62,116 nucleotides of DNA from Deltaproteobacteria bacterium. GTDB taxonomy: Bacteria > Myxococcota_A > Polyangia > Haliangiales > Haliangiaceae. Where the stretch lies: assembly GCA_025353585.1 (NCBI GenBank), contig JANXOM010000390.1, positions 1-62,116 of the forward strand, read 5' to 3'. Positions 1 to 11,736 of the stretch are shown here, piece by piece. A program made the position numbers and the translations under genes. Position 1 is the first letter of the stretch. Every line of letters begins with the position of its first letter. Below the pieces are notes generated by a model that was given only the letters and a program-made list of their open reading frames with translations, had not been told where the DNA came from and ran no database searches.

Positions 1-118
1 GCTCGCGATCCCGCGCACGTCCCGACGATCAGCCGTCGCTCGCCGGTCACGCCGCCGCGAAGCAAACCACGTCGATCGCGCTAGCCTCGCCGCTTGCTGG
101 CGATTTTCTCGCTCTCGT

Positions 119-193
119 TGGCTCCGGAGGAGGGCTTCGAACCCCCGACCCGGCGGTTAACAGCCGCCTGCTCTACCCCTGAGCTACTCCGGA
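119..193 (-). tRNA. tRNA-Asn (anticodon GTT)
   Basis: Reading the minus strand gives a full cloverleaf. The acceptor arm TCCGGAG pairs with CTCCGGA, the discriminator is G, and the CCA end is encoded at 121-119. The anticodon stem GGCGG/CCGCC encloses the loop CTGTTAA with anticodon GTT. The T-loop TTCGAAG is canonical; the T stem has one G-U pair. It decodes AAC/AAU. The 118 bases to its left hold no gene that I can see. Confidence 0.96.
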
Positions 194-226
194 AGGGGCC
201 GTAGTCATCGCTCGGCGGGGCTGCTC

Positions 227-257
227 TTGTCAAGCCGCCCCGCCGTCCCCTTATCAT
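227..257 (+). promoter_or_regulatory. promoter of the VOC-fold gene
   Basis: A TTGTCA box (227-232) is followed 19 bases later by TATCAT (252-257). The ATG at 264 comes only 6 bases after the hexamer, so transcription would begin at or next to the start codon. There is no Shine-Dalgarno sequence. Confidence 0.5.
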
Positions 258-263
258 CCGCGC

Positions 264-698
264 ATGGCGAAGATCCTCGGCCTCGGCGGCGTGTTCTTCA
301 AGGCGACGGACGCGGACGCCCTGCGCGACTGGTATCGCGACGTCCTTGGCCTCGAGATCCAGGACTGGGGCGGCGCCCTCCTGTTCAACGACGCGCCCGC
401 TGCGCCCGGCGCCCCGCCCGCGAAGACCTACGGCGTCTTCGCCATCTTCGAGGACACCACGAAGTACCTCGAGCCGAGCTCGAAGCCGTTCATGGTGAAC
501 CTCCGCGTCGACGACCTCGATGCCCTGCTCGCCCTCGTGCGCGCGCGCATCGTCGGCCGGGCAGGCCAGGTGCTCGACCGGCGCGAGGAGTCCGCCGACG
601 GCCGCTTTGGCTACGTCGTCGACCCCGAGGGCACGCTGCTCGAGCTCTTCCAGCCGCCGACCGCGCCACCCGCCTGGCAGCCGGCCGAGCCGGCCTGA
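264..698 (+). CDS. VOC (glyoxalase/bleomycin-resistance fold) family protein
   Basis: This is a 144-residue cytosolic protein with the vicinal-oxygen-chelate pattern. It opens with a beta strand (LGGVFFKATD), then a helix with WYRDVLGLE, and ends with FGYVVDPEGTLLELFQ, the usual VOC C-terminal strand with the metal-ligand Glu. Family members bind a divalent metal and act as glyoxalases, dioxygenases or antibiotic-binding proteins, and the exact substrate cannot be told from sequence. The ATG start is fixed by a TATCAT hexamer 6 bases upstream. The gene stands alone and meets the next gene tail to tail with a one-base gap. Confidence 0.85.
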   Translation: MAKILGLGGVFFKATDADALRDWYRDVLGLEIQDWGGALLFNDAPAAPGAPPAKTYGVFAIFEDTTKYLEPSSKPFMVNLRVDDLDALLALVRARIVGRAGQVLDRREESADGRFGYVVDPEGTLLELFQPPTAPPAWQPAEPA

Positions 699-699
699 G

Positions 700-1578
700 C
701 TACTTGCCCATGAAGTAACGCGCCGACACGCCGAACACGAGATCGCTCGCCGAGCCCTTCAGATCCAGGAACGCCAGGTGCGCGCCGACGTCGAGCTTCG
801 AGCTCACCGCGAACAGGCCGCCGACCTCCACCGGGATGAAGTCGCTGAACAGGAACGCGTTGTTCGAGTTCGAGATGCTGATGTCCGCGATCGTCGTGTC
901 CACGTAGACGTACGCCTGCGGCGTCGCCTGCAGGCCCACGCCCACGGGGATGCTGAACGTGATCGGCGCCTTGCTGTTGAGGCCGATCTGCAGGTGCTGA
1001 CCTGCCGGACCGGGCGCCGTGGTCGGCGAGCCGGTGAAGATCGCGATCTTCGGCGCCACCTGGTAACGGATCGCCGCGCCGAGGAAGATCTGCTCGGTGG
1101 TCGGGTCCGTGAAGTCGATGATGAGGCCGCCGCCGACCGCCGCCGACAGCTTGTCCTTGTGATACGCGCCGAACGACGCGTACAGGTCGAGCGGGCCCTT
1201 CGCCGAGCCGTCCGGGTGCAGCGTGATCGAGTAGTCCGCGCCGACCGTCAGCTTGTCGCTGACGCCGTACGCCGCGCCGAGCTGCAGGCCCTCGACCGTG
1301 GCGCTCGAGCTGGTGCCCGTCACGGAATCTGTGAACGAGACGTTCGCGATGTTGAAGTCGCCGTAGACCGAGAGCATCTTCGCCGGCAGCGTCAGCGGCC
1401 GGTCGATGTACGACTGCGACCAGGCCGCGTTCGCCTCGCCCGGCGGGCTCACCGCGGGCGCGGCGCTCGGGTCGCCCGCGGGCGGCTCGGAGGCCGGATC
1501 GGCGCCGTCCGCGAGCGCGACGCCCGCCGCACCCAACACGAGACCAGTCGAGATCAGGAAAACAGAAGCACGCTGCAT
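700..1578 (-). CDS. exported protein, putative outer-membrane beta-barrel
   Basis: A 292-residue protein of unknown function. Residues 1-23 form a Sec signal peptide (hydrophobic core LISTGLVLGAAGVALA). A Pro/Ala/Asp-rich linker follows to about residue 55. The rest is a run of alternating hydrophobic and polar strands rich in Gly, Ser, Tyr and Phe (KLTVGADYSI, LGAAIRYQVA, LVFGVSARYFM), which is what an outer-membrane barrel looks like. The ATG follows a strong AGAGGAGAG Shine-Dalgarno sequence, so this gene is clearly led, unlike many neighbours. It lies downstream of the kinase gene in the same direction with a 124-base gap that holds its own promoter region. I do not recognise a named family. 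Confidence 0.65.
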   Translation of the reverse strand: MQRASVFLISTGLVLGAAGVALADGADPASEPPAGDPSAAPAVSPPGEANAAWSQSYIDRPLTLPAKMLSVYGDFNIANVSFTDSVTGTSSSATVEGLQLGAAYGVSDKLTVGADYSITLHPDGSAKGPLDLYASFGAYHKDKLSAAVGGGLIIDFTDPTTEQIFLGAAIRYQVAPKIAIFTGSPTTAPGPAGQHLQIGLNSKAPITFSIPVGVGLQATPQAYVYVDTTIADISISNSNNAFLFSDFIPVEVGGLFAVSSKLDVGAHLAFLDLKGSASDLVFGVSARYFMGK

Positions 1579-1702
1579 GGACTCTCCTCTAAAACGGTTT
1601 ACGAGGAAAATTGTCCTATCCCCGGCGTGAGGCCCGCAAGTTTTTCACCTGACTCGGGCAACCTCTTCGAGGGTCGCCCAGTTTGCCAGGTCCGGGCCCG
1701 GG

Positions 1703-3550
1703 TCAGCCGCTCGTCGCGATGCCGGGGCGCGTGCCCCAGGGCGACTTCAGCATCACGTCGTCGCCGCGCATCCGCGCCTCGGGCGCGAGGCCCTCGCCCA
1801 CCGCATCGGCAAACCGGCTCGCGAGCTCCGCGGCCGTCGCGTAGCGGTCGCGCACGTCCTTCGCGAGCCCGAGCGCGAGCACGCGATCCACGTCCGCCGG
1901 CAGCGCCGCGAGGATCGACGGCTGCGTCGGCACGCGATACACGACGTCGTACAGCGTCGTCGGCACGTCCTTGCCCGTGAACGCGGGGTGCCCCGTGATG
2001 GCGCGATAGAGGATCGCCGCCAGCGAGTACACGTCCGCGCGGTGATCGACGTCCTCGCCGCGCGCCTGCTCGGGCGCCATGTACGCCGGCGTGCCTACGA
2101 CGTGCCCCTTCGTCAGCGTGCCCGTGCCGCCGCTCTTGCTCACGCCGAAATCGAGGATCTTCCACACCTGCGCGCCATCCGTCGCCTCGGCGTGGAACAC
2201 GTTGTGCGGCTTGAGGTCGCGATGGACGATGCCCGCCTCGCGCGCGACCTCGAGACCGGCCGCGATCTCGGTCGCGAGCGTGCGCGCCGCCGGCAACCCG
2301 ATGCGCCGCTGCCGCCGCAGCTGGTGCGCCAGATCATGCCCGCGCAGCCGCTCCATCGCGAGGAACGGCACCTCGCCCGCCGTCGTCCCGACCTCGAGCA
2401 CGCGCACCACGTTCGGTGAGGTTAGCCGCGTCACCGTCTGCGCCTCGCGCAGGAAGCGCTGCACGTGCACCGGGTCGCCGAGCGTGCCCGGGTGCAATAG
2501 CTTCACCGCCGCCTCGCCCTGATCGGCGACGCTGTGGGCCTCGTAGACCTCGCCCATGCCGCCGCGCCCGATCAGCACGCCGAGCCGGTACGTCCCGACG
2601 ACCTGCTCCGTGAACCGCCCCGGCCCGCCGATCTTGAGCGCGCGATCGAGCTCGGCCCTCGCCTCCGCGAGCAGGGCATCGCGCTGGGCCACGCTGCGCA
2701 CCGCCTGCTCGAGCCGGCTCACGGCCTCGAGCGTCACGCGCTGGCTGACGCGCGCGGTGATGAACGTGACCAGATAGAGAAACTCCACGACCGCGAGCAC
2801 GCCGAACTGGTCGAGCCCGTGGAGCCCCGCGATCGACACGATGCCGCGGTCGGCCACCACGTCCAGCATGATCAGCGCGCCGAACGCGCCGTGCATGACC
2901 GCGACGAGGATGTAGATCGCCGTGATCAGCCGGCCGTTCGCCCCGAGCGCGAAGAAGTAGATCCCGTAGACGATCATCGCCGCGACCGGCGAGCCCACGC
3001 CCCAGTAGTACATGCCGCCGAACGAGCCGAGCGCGATGACCAGCGCCGGCGCGAAGATCCGCCGCGGCGAATAACGCGCCGGATCGCGCGCCACGCGGAG
3101 CATCCAGCCCGCGCCCGCCATCGTGACGACGCAGCCGGCAACGACCACGCGGAACGCGACCGGATCGCCGTGCGTCATGAACGCGACGATCAGCGCCGCG
3201 ACGCTCGTGAGCAGCGCGGCCCGCAGGAAGACCTGCGTGCGCGCGATCTCCTCGTGCTTCATCGTCTCGACGGGCGAGGTCGTCGTAGAGTAGCGCGTGT
3301 GGTTCGTGTCGCCGGGGGCCGCGCCGCGCTTCGCGGGGAGCTGCTGCGTCGGGAGCGCGTGCACGGGGTCGACCCGCCGCGGCGCCACCGTGCGGGTCGC
3401 GTCTGCGCCGCCGTGGAGCTCGTCGGGGCCGGCGTCGCCGGGGTCGCTGCCCTCGTCATCGAACGGACTCGCGGCCAGCGCCTCGGCATCGAGCCGGCGG
3501 GGCCCGATATCGATGGTCGGTCGATCGTCGTCGTGCGAAGCCTTGCCCAC
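1703..3550 (-). CDS. transmembrane Ser/Thr protein kinase
   Basis: A 615-residue Hanks-type kinase. Residues 1-100 are polar and probably disordered. Roughly 110-275 hold about six transmembrane segments. A short helical stretch (LEQAVRSVAQRDALLAEARAEL region) leads into the kinase domain from about residue 315. Visible kinase motifs are the Gly loop GRGGMGEVY, the ATP Lys in AAVKLL, HRDLKPHN, DFGVSKS and APEQARG, so it should be active. The domain order is membrane first, kinase last, the reverse of the common bacterial PknB plan. The GTG at 3550 is chosen because TATCAT lies 9 bases upstream; the frame stays open to another GTG at 3595. The target is unknown. Confidence 0.9.
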   Translation of the reverse strand: MGKASHDDDRPTIDIGPRRLDAEALAASPFDDEGSDPGDAGPDELHGGADATRTVAPRRVDPVHALPTQQLPAKRGAAPGDTNHTRYSTTTSPVETMKHEEIARTQVFLRAALLTSVAALIVAFMTHGDPVAFRVVVAGCVVTMAGAGWMLRVARDPARYSPRRIFAPALVIALGSFGGMYYWGVGSPVAAMIVYGIYFFALGANGRLITAIYILVAVMHGAFGALIMLDVVADRGIVSIAGLHGLDQFGVLAVVEFLYLVTFITARVSQRVTLEAVSRLEQAVRSVAQRDALLAEARAELDRALKIGGPGRFTEQVVGTYRLGVLIGRGGMGEVYEAHSVADQGEAAVKLLHPGTLGDPVHVQRFLREAQTVTRLTSPNVVRVLEVGTTAGEVPFLAMERLRGHDLAHQLRRQRRIGLPAARTLATEIAAGLEVAREAGIVHRDLKPHNVFHAEATDGAQVWKILDFGVSKSGGTGTLTKGHVVGTPAYMAPEQARGEDVDHRADVYSLAAILYRAITGHPAFTGKDVPTTLYDVVYRVPTQPSILAALPADVDRVLALGLAKDVRDRYATAAELASRFADAVGEGLAPEARMRGDDVMLKSPWGTRPGIATSG

Positions 3551-3559
3551 GGCCCGAAA

Positions 3560-3565
3560 ATGATA
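3560..3565 (-). promoter_or_regulatory. -10 hexamer of the kinase gene
   Basis: TATCAT on the minus strand, 9 bases before the GTG at 3550. It supports the shorter start and a leaderless transcript. Confidence 0.4.
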
Positions 3566-3620
3566 ACGCCCCGGGTTGCCCCAGGGCGAGTTCACGCTGC
3601 TAGCAGGTCAAGAAGTCCGC

Positions 3621-4907
3621 TCAGAGCGGGACCGGGCCGCCGCTGCCCATGCCGCCGCTACCCGTGCCGCCGCTGCCGCCGCTGCCGCCGCCGCCGCCCG
3701 TGAAGACGAGCGACTCGCAGCGCGCGAACGACTCGCTCTGGCAGGTGCAGGCGCCGTCGGGGGTGCAGGTGCAACCCTGGCCGTCGTAGACCGGCTCGCA
3801 GTCGCTGCGGCTCTGGCACGTCGCCTCGTCGGTCACGGTCTCGCAGGCCGGCACCGGGCAGGTCGAGGTCGGGATGCAGAAGCCGCTCCAGCAGCCGTTC
3901 GTCACGCCGGGGACGGTGTTCGCCGGGCAGGCCGGCGCGGCGGTGGCACACGTGACGCCCGTCGCGTCACACGAGCCGGGATCGGCCGGGCCGCACGCCG
4001 AGGTCGGGATGCAGAAGCCGGTGTAACAACCGTTCTCGATGCCGGGGACGGTGTTCGCCGGGCAGGCGGGCGTCGGGGTCTCGCAGGAGATGGCGCCGGT
4101 GCAGGAGCCCGGGTCCGTCGGGCCCGAGGGGAAGCAGCTCGGATAGCACTTGCCGCTCGACGCGTCGCACGCCTCGGCGCACGTGTAGCCCGGGCCGCAA
4201 TCGACGGAGTCACAGGTCTGGTCGGGGACGCAGACCGCGCCGCACGAGCTCATGCAGCCGCTCGAGCCGTCGGTCGGGTCGCACGGGTAGCACTGGGTCT
4301 CGCACGTGGCGCCCGGGCCGCAGTCGACGCCGGCGCAGGAGTCCGTGGGCGTGCCCTCGGCAGCGCACGACTCGAAGTAGCCGTAGCCCGACTGGTCGCC
4401 CGCGGCGGAGACGCCGCCGAAGATCGAGACACAGTCGTCATGCTGCGCGCACGTCCAGGCGTCGAGCTGGGTGCAGTCGCCGCCCTCGATCGGGGTCAGC
4501 GGCTGGATGTCCCAGCAGCCCTCGAACGTCGTCGGGTTGCCCGAGGCGTCGACCACGTCCGGGTACGCGCCGTTCTCGTCCGCGTAGACCGCGTGGCAGC
4601 CGTAGGTGGTGGAGCAGGTGTTCTCGTCGAGGCCCTCGCACCCGCCCGAGCAGTACGAGCCTTGGGGCTGGGCCGGCGTCTCGACCGGGTAGTACTGGCA
4701 GCACCCGTTGCTGTCGTAGCTGCAGCCGCCGCCGCCGCCCGGGTAAGCGTAGGAGCAGACGCCCGTCGACGGGTCGCGGACTTGATACTCGGGGGCTCCC
4801 ATGCCCACGGCATCGCCGCCGCCGCTACAGACGACGTCGTCGCCGCCATGCGAGTACAGATCGCATCCGGCCAGGAGGGTGACAAGCAAGATAGCTACGC
4901 GCTTCAT
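3621..4907 (-). CDS. cysteine-rich lipoprotein with internal repeats
   Basis: A 428-residue protein. It begins with a lipoprotein signal (MKRVAILLVTLLAGC), so Cys15 would be lipidated. The mature part is packed with Cys. Two repeat types are visible. Two VDCGPG-type units near the middle each carry Cys clusters. Two units of about 40 residues share PACPANTVPG and NGC..GFCIPTS. Such Cys patterns are typical of secreted, disulfide-rich surface proteins of myxobacteria. The C-terminus is a Gly/Ser-rich tail of about 25 residues. The frame is open upstream to 5231, but the lipobox fixes the start at 4907. Its role is unknown; adhesion or surface display is only a guess. Confidence 0.8.
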   Translation of the reverse strand: MKRVAILLVTLLAGCDLYSHGGDDVVCSGGGDAVGMGAPEYQVRDPSTGVCSYAYPGGGGGCSYDSNGCCQYYPVETPAQPQGSYCSGGCEGLDENTCSTTYGCHAVYADENGAYPDVVDASGNPTTFEGCWDIQPLTPIEGGDCTQLDAWTCAQHDDCVSIFGGVSAAGDQSGYGYFESCAAEGTPTDSCAGVDCGPGATCETQCYPCDPTDGSSGCMSSCGAVCVPDQTCDSVDCGPGYTCAEACDASSGKCYPSCFPSGPTDPGSCTGAISCETPTPACPANTVPGIENGCYTGFCIPTSACGPADPGSCDATGVTCATAAPACPANTVPGVTNGCWSGFCIPTSTCPVPACETVTDEATCQSRSDCEPVYDGQGCTCTPDGACTCQSESFARCESLVFTGGGGGSGGSGGTGSGGMGSGGPVPL

Positions 4908-5046
4908 GCCCGTACGCTTGAGCAAGGGCCGCGCCAGGCTGCCTGATCGGGTAAGTCGGCTCGCCGCCACGGCATGCGGTGGTGGGACGTCAGTTTTTCG
5001 AGAGCGAACCGCGACATCCCCGCCTGTTTTTGACCATGATCCGGCC

Positions 5047-5658
5047 GTGTCCCGGATCGGCCTCGCGTTCTCGTGCTTCTTCAAGCTCCTGTTCGGCGGC
5101 ACGCTGCCGGCGGGTGCCGCCGCGTACCTGCCCGAGGACGCGCTGCCGAAGCCGCTGCCCGCGGGCAAGCCGGAGCGGAGCGACAAGGTTGTCGCGCCGA
5201 TGATCCCGGTCGCCGCGACGCTGCAGCCCACCGACGCGCCCGCGCCGAAGCCGAAAGTCTCTGCCGCACAGCAGCATCGCGACGGGGCGCTCGCGTTCCT
5301 CGCGCTCCTCCAGCGCGAGGGCCGGCTCGTCGACTTCGTGCGCGAGTCGCTCGATACCTACACCGACGCGGACATCGGCGCCGCGGCGCGTGATGTCCAT
5401 CGCGGCTGCCGCAAGGTCCTCGATCAACACCTGACGCTCGAGGCCGTGATGCCGGGCGCCGAGGAGGACAAGGTCGCCGTGCCGAAGGGCTTCGACCCCG
5501 CCGAGATCCGGCTCATCGGCGAGGCGAAGGGCGAGCCGCCGTTTCGCGGCACGCTGCGTCATCACGGCTGGCGCGTCACCGAGACGAAGCTGCCCGCGCT
5601 GGCCGAGGGCGTCGATCGCGCGGTGATCGCCCCCGCCGAAGTCGAGATCTCCGCGTGA
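5047..5658 (+). CDS. DUF2760 family protein
   Basis: A 203-residue protein whose C-terminal half (LAFLALLQREGRLVDFV, then YTDADIGAAARDVHRGCRKVL) is the signature of DUF2760. Family members are found upstream of Hsp70-like genes, exactly as here; their biochemical role is not known. The N-terminus (IGLAFSCFFKLLFGG) is hydrophobic and may be a membrane anchor or an uncleaved signal. The GTG at 5047 was chosen because it begins this conserved hydrophobic stretch and follows a CATGAT hexamer by 6 bases. Its TGA overlaps the GTG of the next gene (GTGA), so the two are translationally coupled. Confidence 0.85.
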   Translation: MSRIGLAFSCFFKLLFGGTLPAGAAAYLPEDALPKPLPAGKPERSDKVVAPMIPVAATLQPTDAPAPKPKVSAAQQHRDGALAFLALLQREGRLVDFVRESLDTYTDADIGAAARDVHRGCRKVLDQHLTLEAVMPGAEEDKVAVPKGFDPAEIRLIGEAKGEPPFRGTLRHHGWRVTETKLPALAEGVDRAVIAPAEVEISA

Positions 5659-7487
5659 GCGCGCCGCGCATCCTCGGCATCGACCTCGGCACCACGAACT
5701 CCGCCGTCGCGGTGGCGGCGGAGGACGAGGCCGCGCGCCCGTTCCCGATCACCCAGGTCGTCGGGCCCGGCGAGGTGGCCGAGCGCGCCACTCTGCCGTC
5801 GTTCCTGCTGCTCCCGACCGAGCACGAGGTGCCGAGCGCGCAGCTGCAGCTCCCGTGGTCGGGCCCGCTGCGGTACGCCGTGGGCACGTTCGCGCGCGAT
5901 CGCGGCGCGGAGCTGCCGCACCGGCTCGTGGCCTCCGCGAAGTCGTGGCTGTGCAACCCGGCGATCGATCGCACGGCGCAGGTGCTCCCGTTTCGCGGCG
6001 CGCAGCGGGATCTCCATCGAACCGTAGCGCCCTCCGGCGGTGCTTCGGCCGGAGGCGACGCCTCCGACCTCGAGACCGAAATGGCGGGCGGCGAGCGCGT
6101 CTCGCCGGTGAACGCGAGCGCGCGGTACCTCGCGCACCTGCGCGCGGCGTGGGACGAGGCGAACCCCGACGAGCCGGCCGACGAGCAAGAGGTCCTGCTC
6201 ACCGTCCCTGCGAGCTTCGACGCCGTGGCCCGCGAGCTCACGGTCGTCGCCGCGCGCGAGGCCGGCTTCGGCAAGATCACGCTCCTCGAGGAGCCGCAGG
6301 CCGCGTTCTACGCGTACCTCGCGGCGCGCGGCGAGGCGTGGCGCAAGGACCTGGCGCCCGGTGAGGTCGTGCTCGTGTGCGACGTCGGCGGCGGCACCAC
6401 GGACTTCTCGCTCATCGAGATCACGAGCGAGGGCGGCGCGCTGGCGCTCGAGCGCGTGGCCGTCGGCGACCACATCCTCCTCGGCGGCGACAACATGGAT
6501 CTCGCGATGGCGGCGCTGGTCGGGCGCGAGCTCGCGGCGGCGGGCAAGACGCTCGACGCGATGCAGCAGCGCGCGCTCGTGCACGCGGCGCGGCGCGCAA
6601 AGGAGGTGCTCCTCGCCGACGACGCGCCCGAGAAGGCGCCGGTCGCGATCCTCGGGCGCGGCAGCAAGCTCATCGGCGGCACGCTGAAGGCGGAGGTCAC
6701 GCGCGAGCAGGCCGAGGAGCTGCTCGTCGATGGCTTCTTCCCGCTCGTGCCGGCGGACGTGAAGTCGCAGCGGCGCCGCGCGGCCGGCCTCCGCGAGATG
6801 GGCCTGCCCTACGCGCACGATCCCGCGATCACGCGGCACCTCGCCGAGTTCCTCGCGCGCTTCGGCCGCATGCCGAGCGCCGTGCTGTTCAACGGCGGCG
6901 TGATGTCGGCGGGCAAGCTCCGCGCGCGCATCGTGGAGCTCCTCCGCACGTGGGCCGGCCGCGACGTCCGCGTGCTGAACGGCGCCGATCTCGACCTCGC
7001 CGTGGCGATGGGCGCGGCGCACTACGGGCGCGTGCGGCGCGGCAAGGGCGTGCGCATCCGCGGCGGCACGGCGCGCGCGTACTACATCGGGATCGAGAGC
7101 GCAATGCCGGCGATCCCCGGGTTCGCGCCGCCGGTGAAGGCGCTGTGCGTGGCGCCGCAGGGCCTCGAGGAAGGCTCGACGGTGCAGCTCCCCGATGACG
7201 AGCTCGGCGTCGTGGTCGGCGAGACGTCGATGTTCCGGTTCTTCGCCGCGGCGACGCGCAAGGACGACGCGGCCGGCGCGCTGATCGACGCGGACGCGCC
7301 GGGCCTCGCCGAGCTCGATCCCGTCGAGAAGGCCGTGGCGGCCGACGGCGACCACGCCGCGGGCGACTTCGTGCCGGTGCGGCTCGAGGCCCACGTCACC
7401 GAGGTCGGCACGCTGGAACTGTGGTGCGTGGCGCGCGATGGCCGCGGGCGCTGGAAGCTCGAGTACTCGGTCCGCGAACGCGAGTAA
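5655..7487 (+). CDS. Hsp70-like protein (short paralogue)
   Basis: A 610-residue member of the Hsp70/actin ATPase superfamily. The phosphate-1 loop GIDLGTTNSAV is at the N-terminus. The phosphate-2 loop CDVGGGTTDFSLIE and the adenosine motif LFNGGVMS follow, as does LLEEPQAAFYAYL, the helix before phosphate-2. It diverges from DnaK after about residue 400 and lacks the usual lid and EEVD-like tail, as in the Hsp70 family that pairs with DUF2760. Compared with its paralogue at 8052 it carries about 25 extra residues at roughly 115-145, encoded by a palindromic insert. No dnaJ or grpE is nearby. It starts with a GTG overlapping the preceding stop. Confidence 0.92.
   Translation: MSAPRILGIDLGTTNSAVAVAAEDEAARPFPITQVVGPGEVAERATLPSFLLLPTEHEVPSAQLQLPWSGPLRYAVGTFARDRGAELPHRLVASAKSWLCNPAIDRTAQVLPFRGAQRDLHRTVAPSGGASAGGDASDLETEMAGGERVSPVNASARYLAHLRAAWDEANPDEPADEQEVLLTVPASFDAVARELTVVAAREAGFGKITLLEEPQAAFYAYLAARGEAWRKDLAPGEVVLVCDVGGGTTDFSLIEITSEGGALALERVAVGDHILLGGDNMDLAMAALVGRELAAAGKTLDAMQQRALVHAARRAKEVLLADDAPEKAPVAILGRGSKLIGGTLKAEVTREQAEELLVDGFFPLVPADVKSQRRRAAGLREMGLPYAHDPAITRHLAEFLARFGRMPSAVLFNGGVMSAGKLRARIVELLRTWAGRDVRVLNGADLDLAVAMGAAHYGRVRRGKGVRIRGGTARAYYIGIESAMPAIPGFAPPVKALCVAPQGLEEGSTVQLPDDELGVVVGETSMFRFFAAATRKDDAAGALIDADAPGLAELDPVEKAVAADGDHAAGDFVPVRLEAHVTEVGTLELWCVARDGRGRWKLEYSVRERE
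6031..6065. repeat. palindromic insert inside the Hsp70-like gene
   Basis: CCTCCGGC (6031-6038) pairs with GCCGGAGG (6048-6055), and the overlapping GGAGGCG-A-CGCCTCC (6051-6065) is a second perfect palindrome. The segment adds in-frame residues that the paralogous gene lacks. See the findings. Confidence 0.6.
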
Positions 7488-7537
7488 GCACACGCCAGAC
7501 GGACCGCCAAGGCAGTTCATCTGGCGAGAGCGTGGGG

Positions 7538-7543
7538 TAGATT
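7538..7543 (+). promoter_or_regulatory. -10 hexamer before the 162-residue gene
   Basis: TAGATT lies 6 bases before the ATG at 7550. Upstream in the same 62-base gap, CGCCAGA (7493-7499) can pair with TCTGGCG (7520-7526), a possible weak terminator or attenuator between the first Hsp70-like gene and this one. Confidence 0.35.
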
Positions 7544-7549
7544 GCCAAC

Positions 7550-8038
7550 ATGGGACAGAGTCCGAATGCCGCGATCGCGAACATCTTCCTGCCGAACCTG
7601 GTGAAGCTGCGCGGCGCATCGACGTTCGTGTCGTCGGTGGAGCGCCAAGACTTCGCGTTCTTCGAGCAGATCTGGACGCAGGCGCACGTCACGCATCGGC
7701 CGGTGATCGCGGCGAGGGTGGTCGAGTCGGGGCTCTCGAAGGGCACGTACCGCGTCGCGATGGTCTCGCTGCCGCCGCCGAAGGACATGGGCGAGACCTA
7801 CCTGTTCGGGCTCGTCGTGAAGAAGAACGACGCCCAGTTCGCGCGCATGTTCACACTCGACAAGCACTACGTGCTGCGGACGAACCAGGACGGGACCCTG
7901 ATCGTGGAGCGCGATGGCGCCCGCCAGATCAAGCACGGGGACGGCCCGGCGCTCGGTCCCACCGGGGAGGCCGACGCGGCGGGCTTTGTCGACGCGATGA
8001 TGGCCGTGATCGAGCCGCAAGAATTCAAGAAGAAGTAG
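7550..8038 (+). CDS. conserved hypothetical protein between two Hsp70-like genes
   Basis: A 162-residue soluble protein that I do not recognise. It has no signal peptide or membrane segment. It looks alpha/beta, with strands such as GTYRVAMVSLP and YLFGLVVKK and a final helix ending in a basic FKKK tail. It lies 62 bases after one Hsp70-like gene and 13 bases before the other, in the same direction, so a role with that chaperone pair (adaptor or co-factor) is a fair inference from position only. The ATG has a TAGATT hexamer 6 bases upstream. Confidence 0.75.
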   Translation: MGQSPNAAIANIFLPNLVKLRGASTFVSSVERQDFAFFEQIWTQAHVTHRPVIAARVVESGLSKGTYRVAMVSLPPPKDMGETYLFGLVVKKNDAQFARMFTLDKHYVLRTNQDGTLIVERDGARQIKHGDGPALGPTGEADAAGFVDAMMAVIEPQEFKKK

Positions 8039-8051
8039 ATTCTCCCCCGCT

Positions 8052-10866
<2,815 letters not shown>

Positions 10867-10874
<8 letters not shown>

Positions 10875-11727
10875 ATTCGCGAACGCACCAGCCGGTCACC
10901 GCGGTCACCAGGGCCGATTGCGCGGCGAGCTCCGTGAAGGTGTGGTTCGCCTCGGGAAAGTACGCGCGCGCGATCTGGCCGCGCAGCGCCGGGATCACCT
11001 CGAAGATCTGGTCGGCGTGATTGTAGCGCTCGCGATGAGCGCCGGAGAACACGGCGAAGATCGCCGCGCCCCGCGCGCGCACCTGGAGCATCTGCGCGGC
11101 GTACGTCGCGAGCGGTGGGGTCTCGCGCCCCTCGGCCTCCGGCTCGGTGGCCGCCGAGCGGCCCCGCCCCAGCCGCTCGCGGCTAACCCTGCGCGCCACG
11201 CCGAGGCCCCACTTCAGCGCGTCCAGGGGCCCCTCCTCCGCGATGCGGGTCTTCACCAGCCGCAGCTTCGCCGCGCGCGTCGCGTACGTCGGCGGATCGA
11301 TCACGGCGATGCCGCGAACGCGGTCGTCGGCCAGCGCGGTCGCGAGCGCATTGTCGGCGCCCGCGCACAATCCGCTCACCACGAACGAACGGAGCCCGTG
11401 CCGCTCCGCGAGCCGTGTCATCGCGGTGCGCGTGTCGGCCACCGCGGTCTCCCGAAACGTCGTCGCCGCACTCGCGCTGACGCTGTCCCCGATGCCGCCG
11501 AGATCGAGGCGCAGGGTCGTGAAGCCGGCCATCGCGAGCGTGCGCGCGAGCCGCACGTGCAAGCGGTGCGGCCCGACGCGATGCAAGACACCCGCGTTCA
11601 GCAGGATCACGCCGGGCCGCGCCGCCGTCTCCGCGTGACATCCCGGACTCAAGATCCCGACGAGCTGATCGAGGTCTCCGAAGTGTAGAACCTCGTCGCG
11701 AAGCTGGGGCTCCTGCGTTGCCGGCAT
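10867..11727 (-). CDS. alpha/beta-hydrolase with Cys at the nucleophile elbow
   Basis: A 286-residue alpha/beta-hydrolase of the serine-aminopeptidase type. The oxyanion region is VILLNAGVLHRVGPHR, and the nucleophile elbow reads SGLCAGADNA, so the Gly-x-Nuc-x-Gly motif has Cys instead of Ser. A late His (EANHTF) could complete the triad. This pattern, and the pairing with a second hydrolase next door, resemble hydrolase 1 and hydrolase 2 of exosortase-A (PEP-CTERM) clusters, where they accompany an AMP ligase and an acyl carrier protein. Here the partner is an NRPS, so action on carrier-bound thioesters or product release is a reasonable inference. The ATG at 11727 follows TACAAT by 9 bases; the frame is open further upstream. 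Confidence 0.8.
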
Positions 11728-11736
11728 CCGGGTGCG

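Noticed and set aside
4801..5046. Longer N-terminus for the DUF2760 protein
   Set aside because: The extra residues overlap the divergent lipoprotein gene and look random; the conserved start is at 5047.
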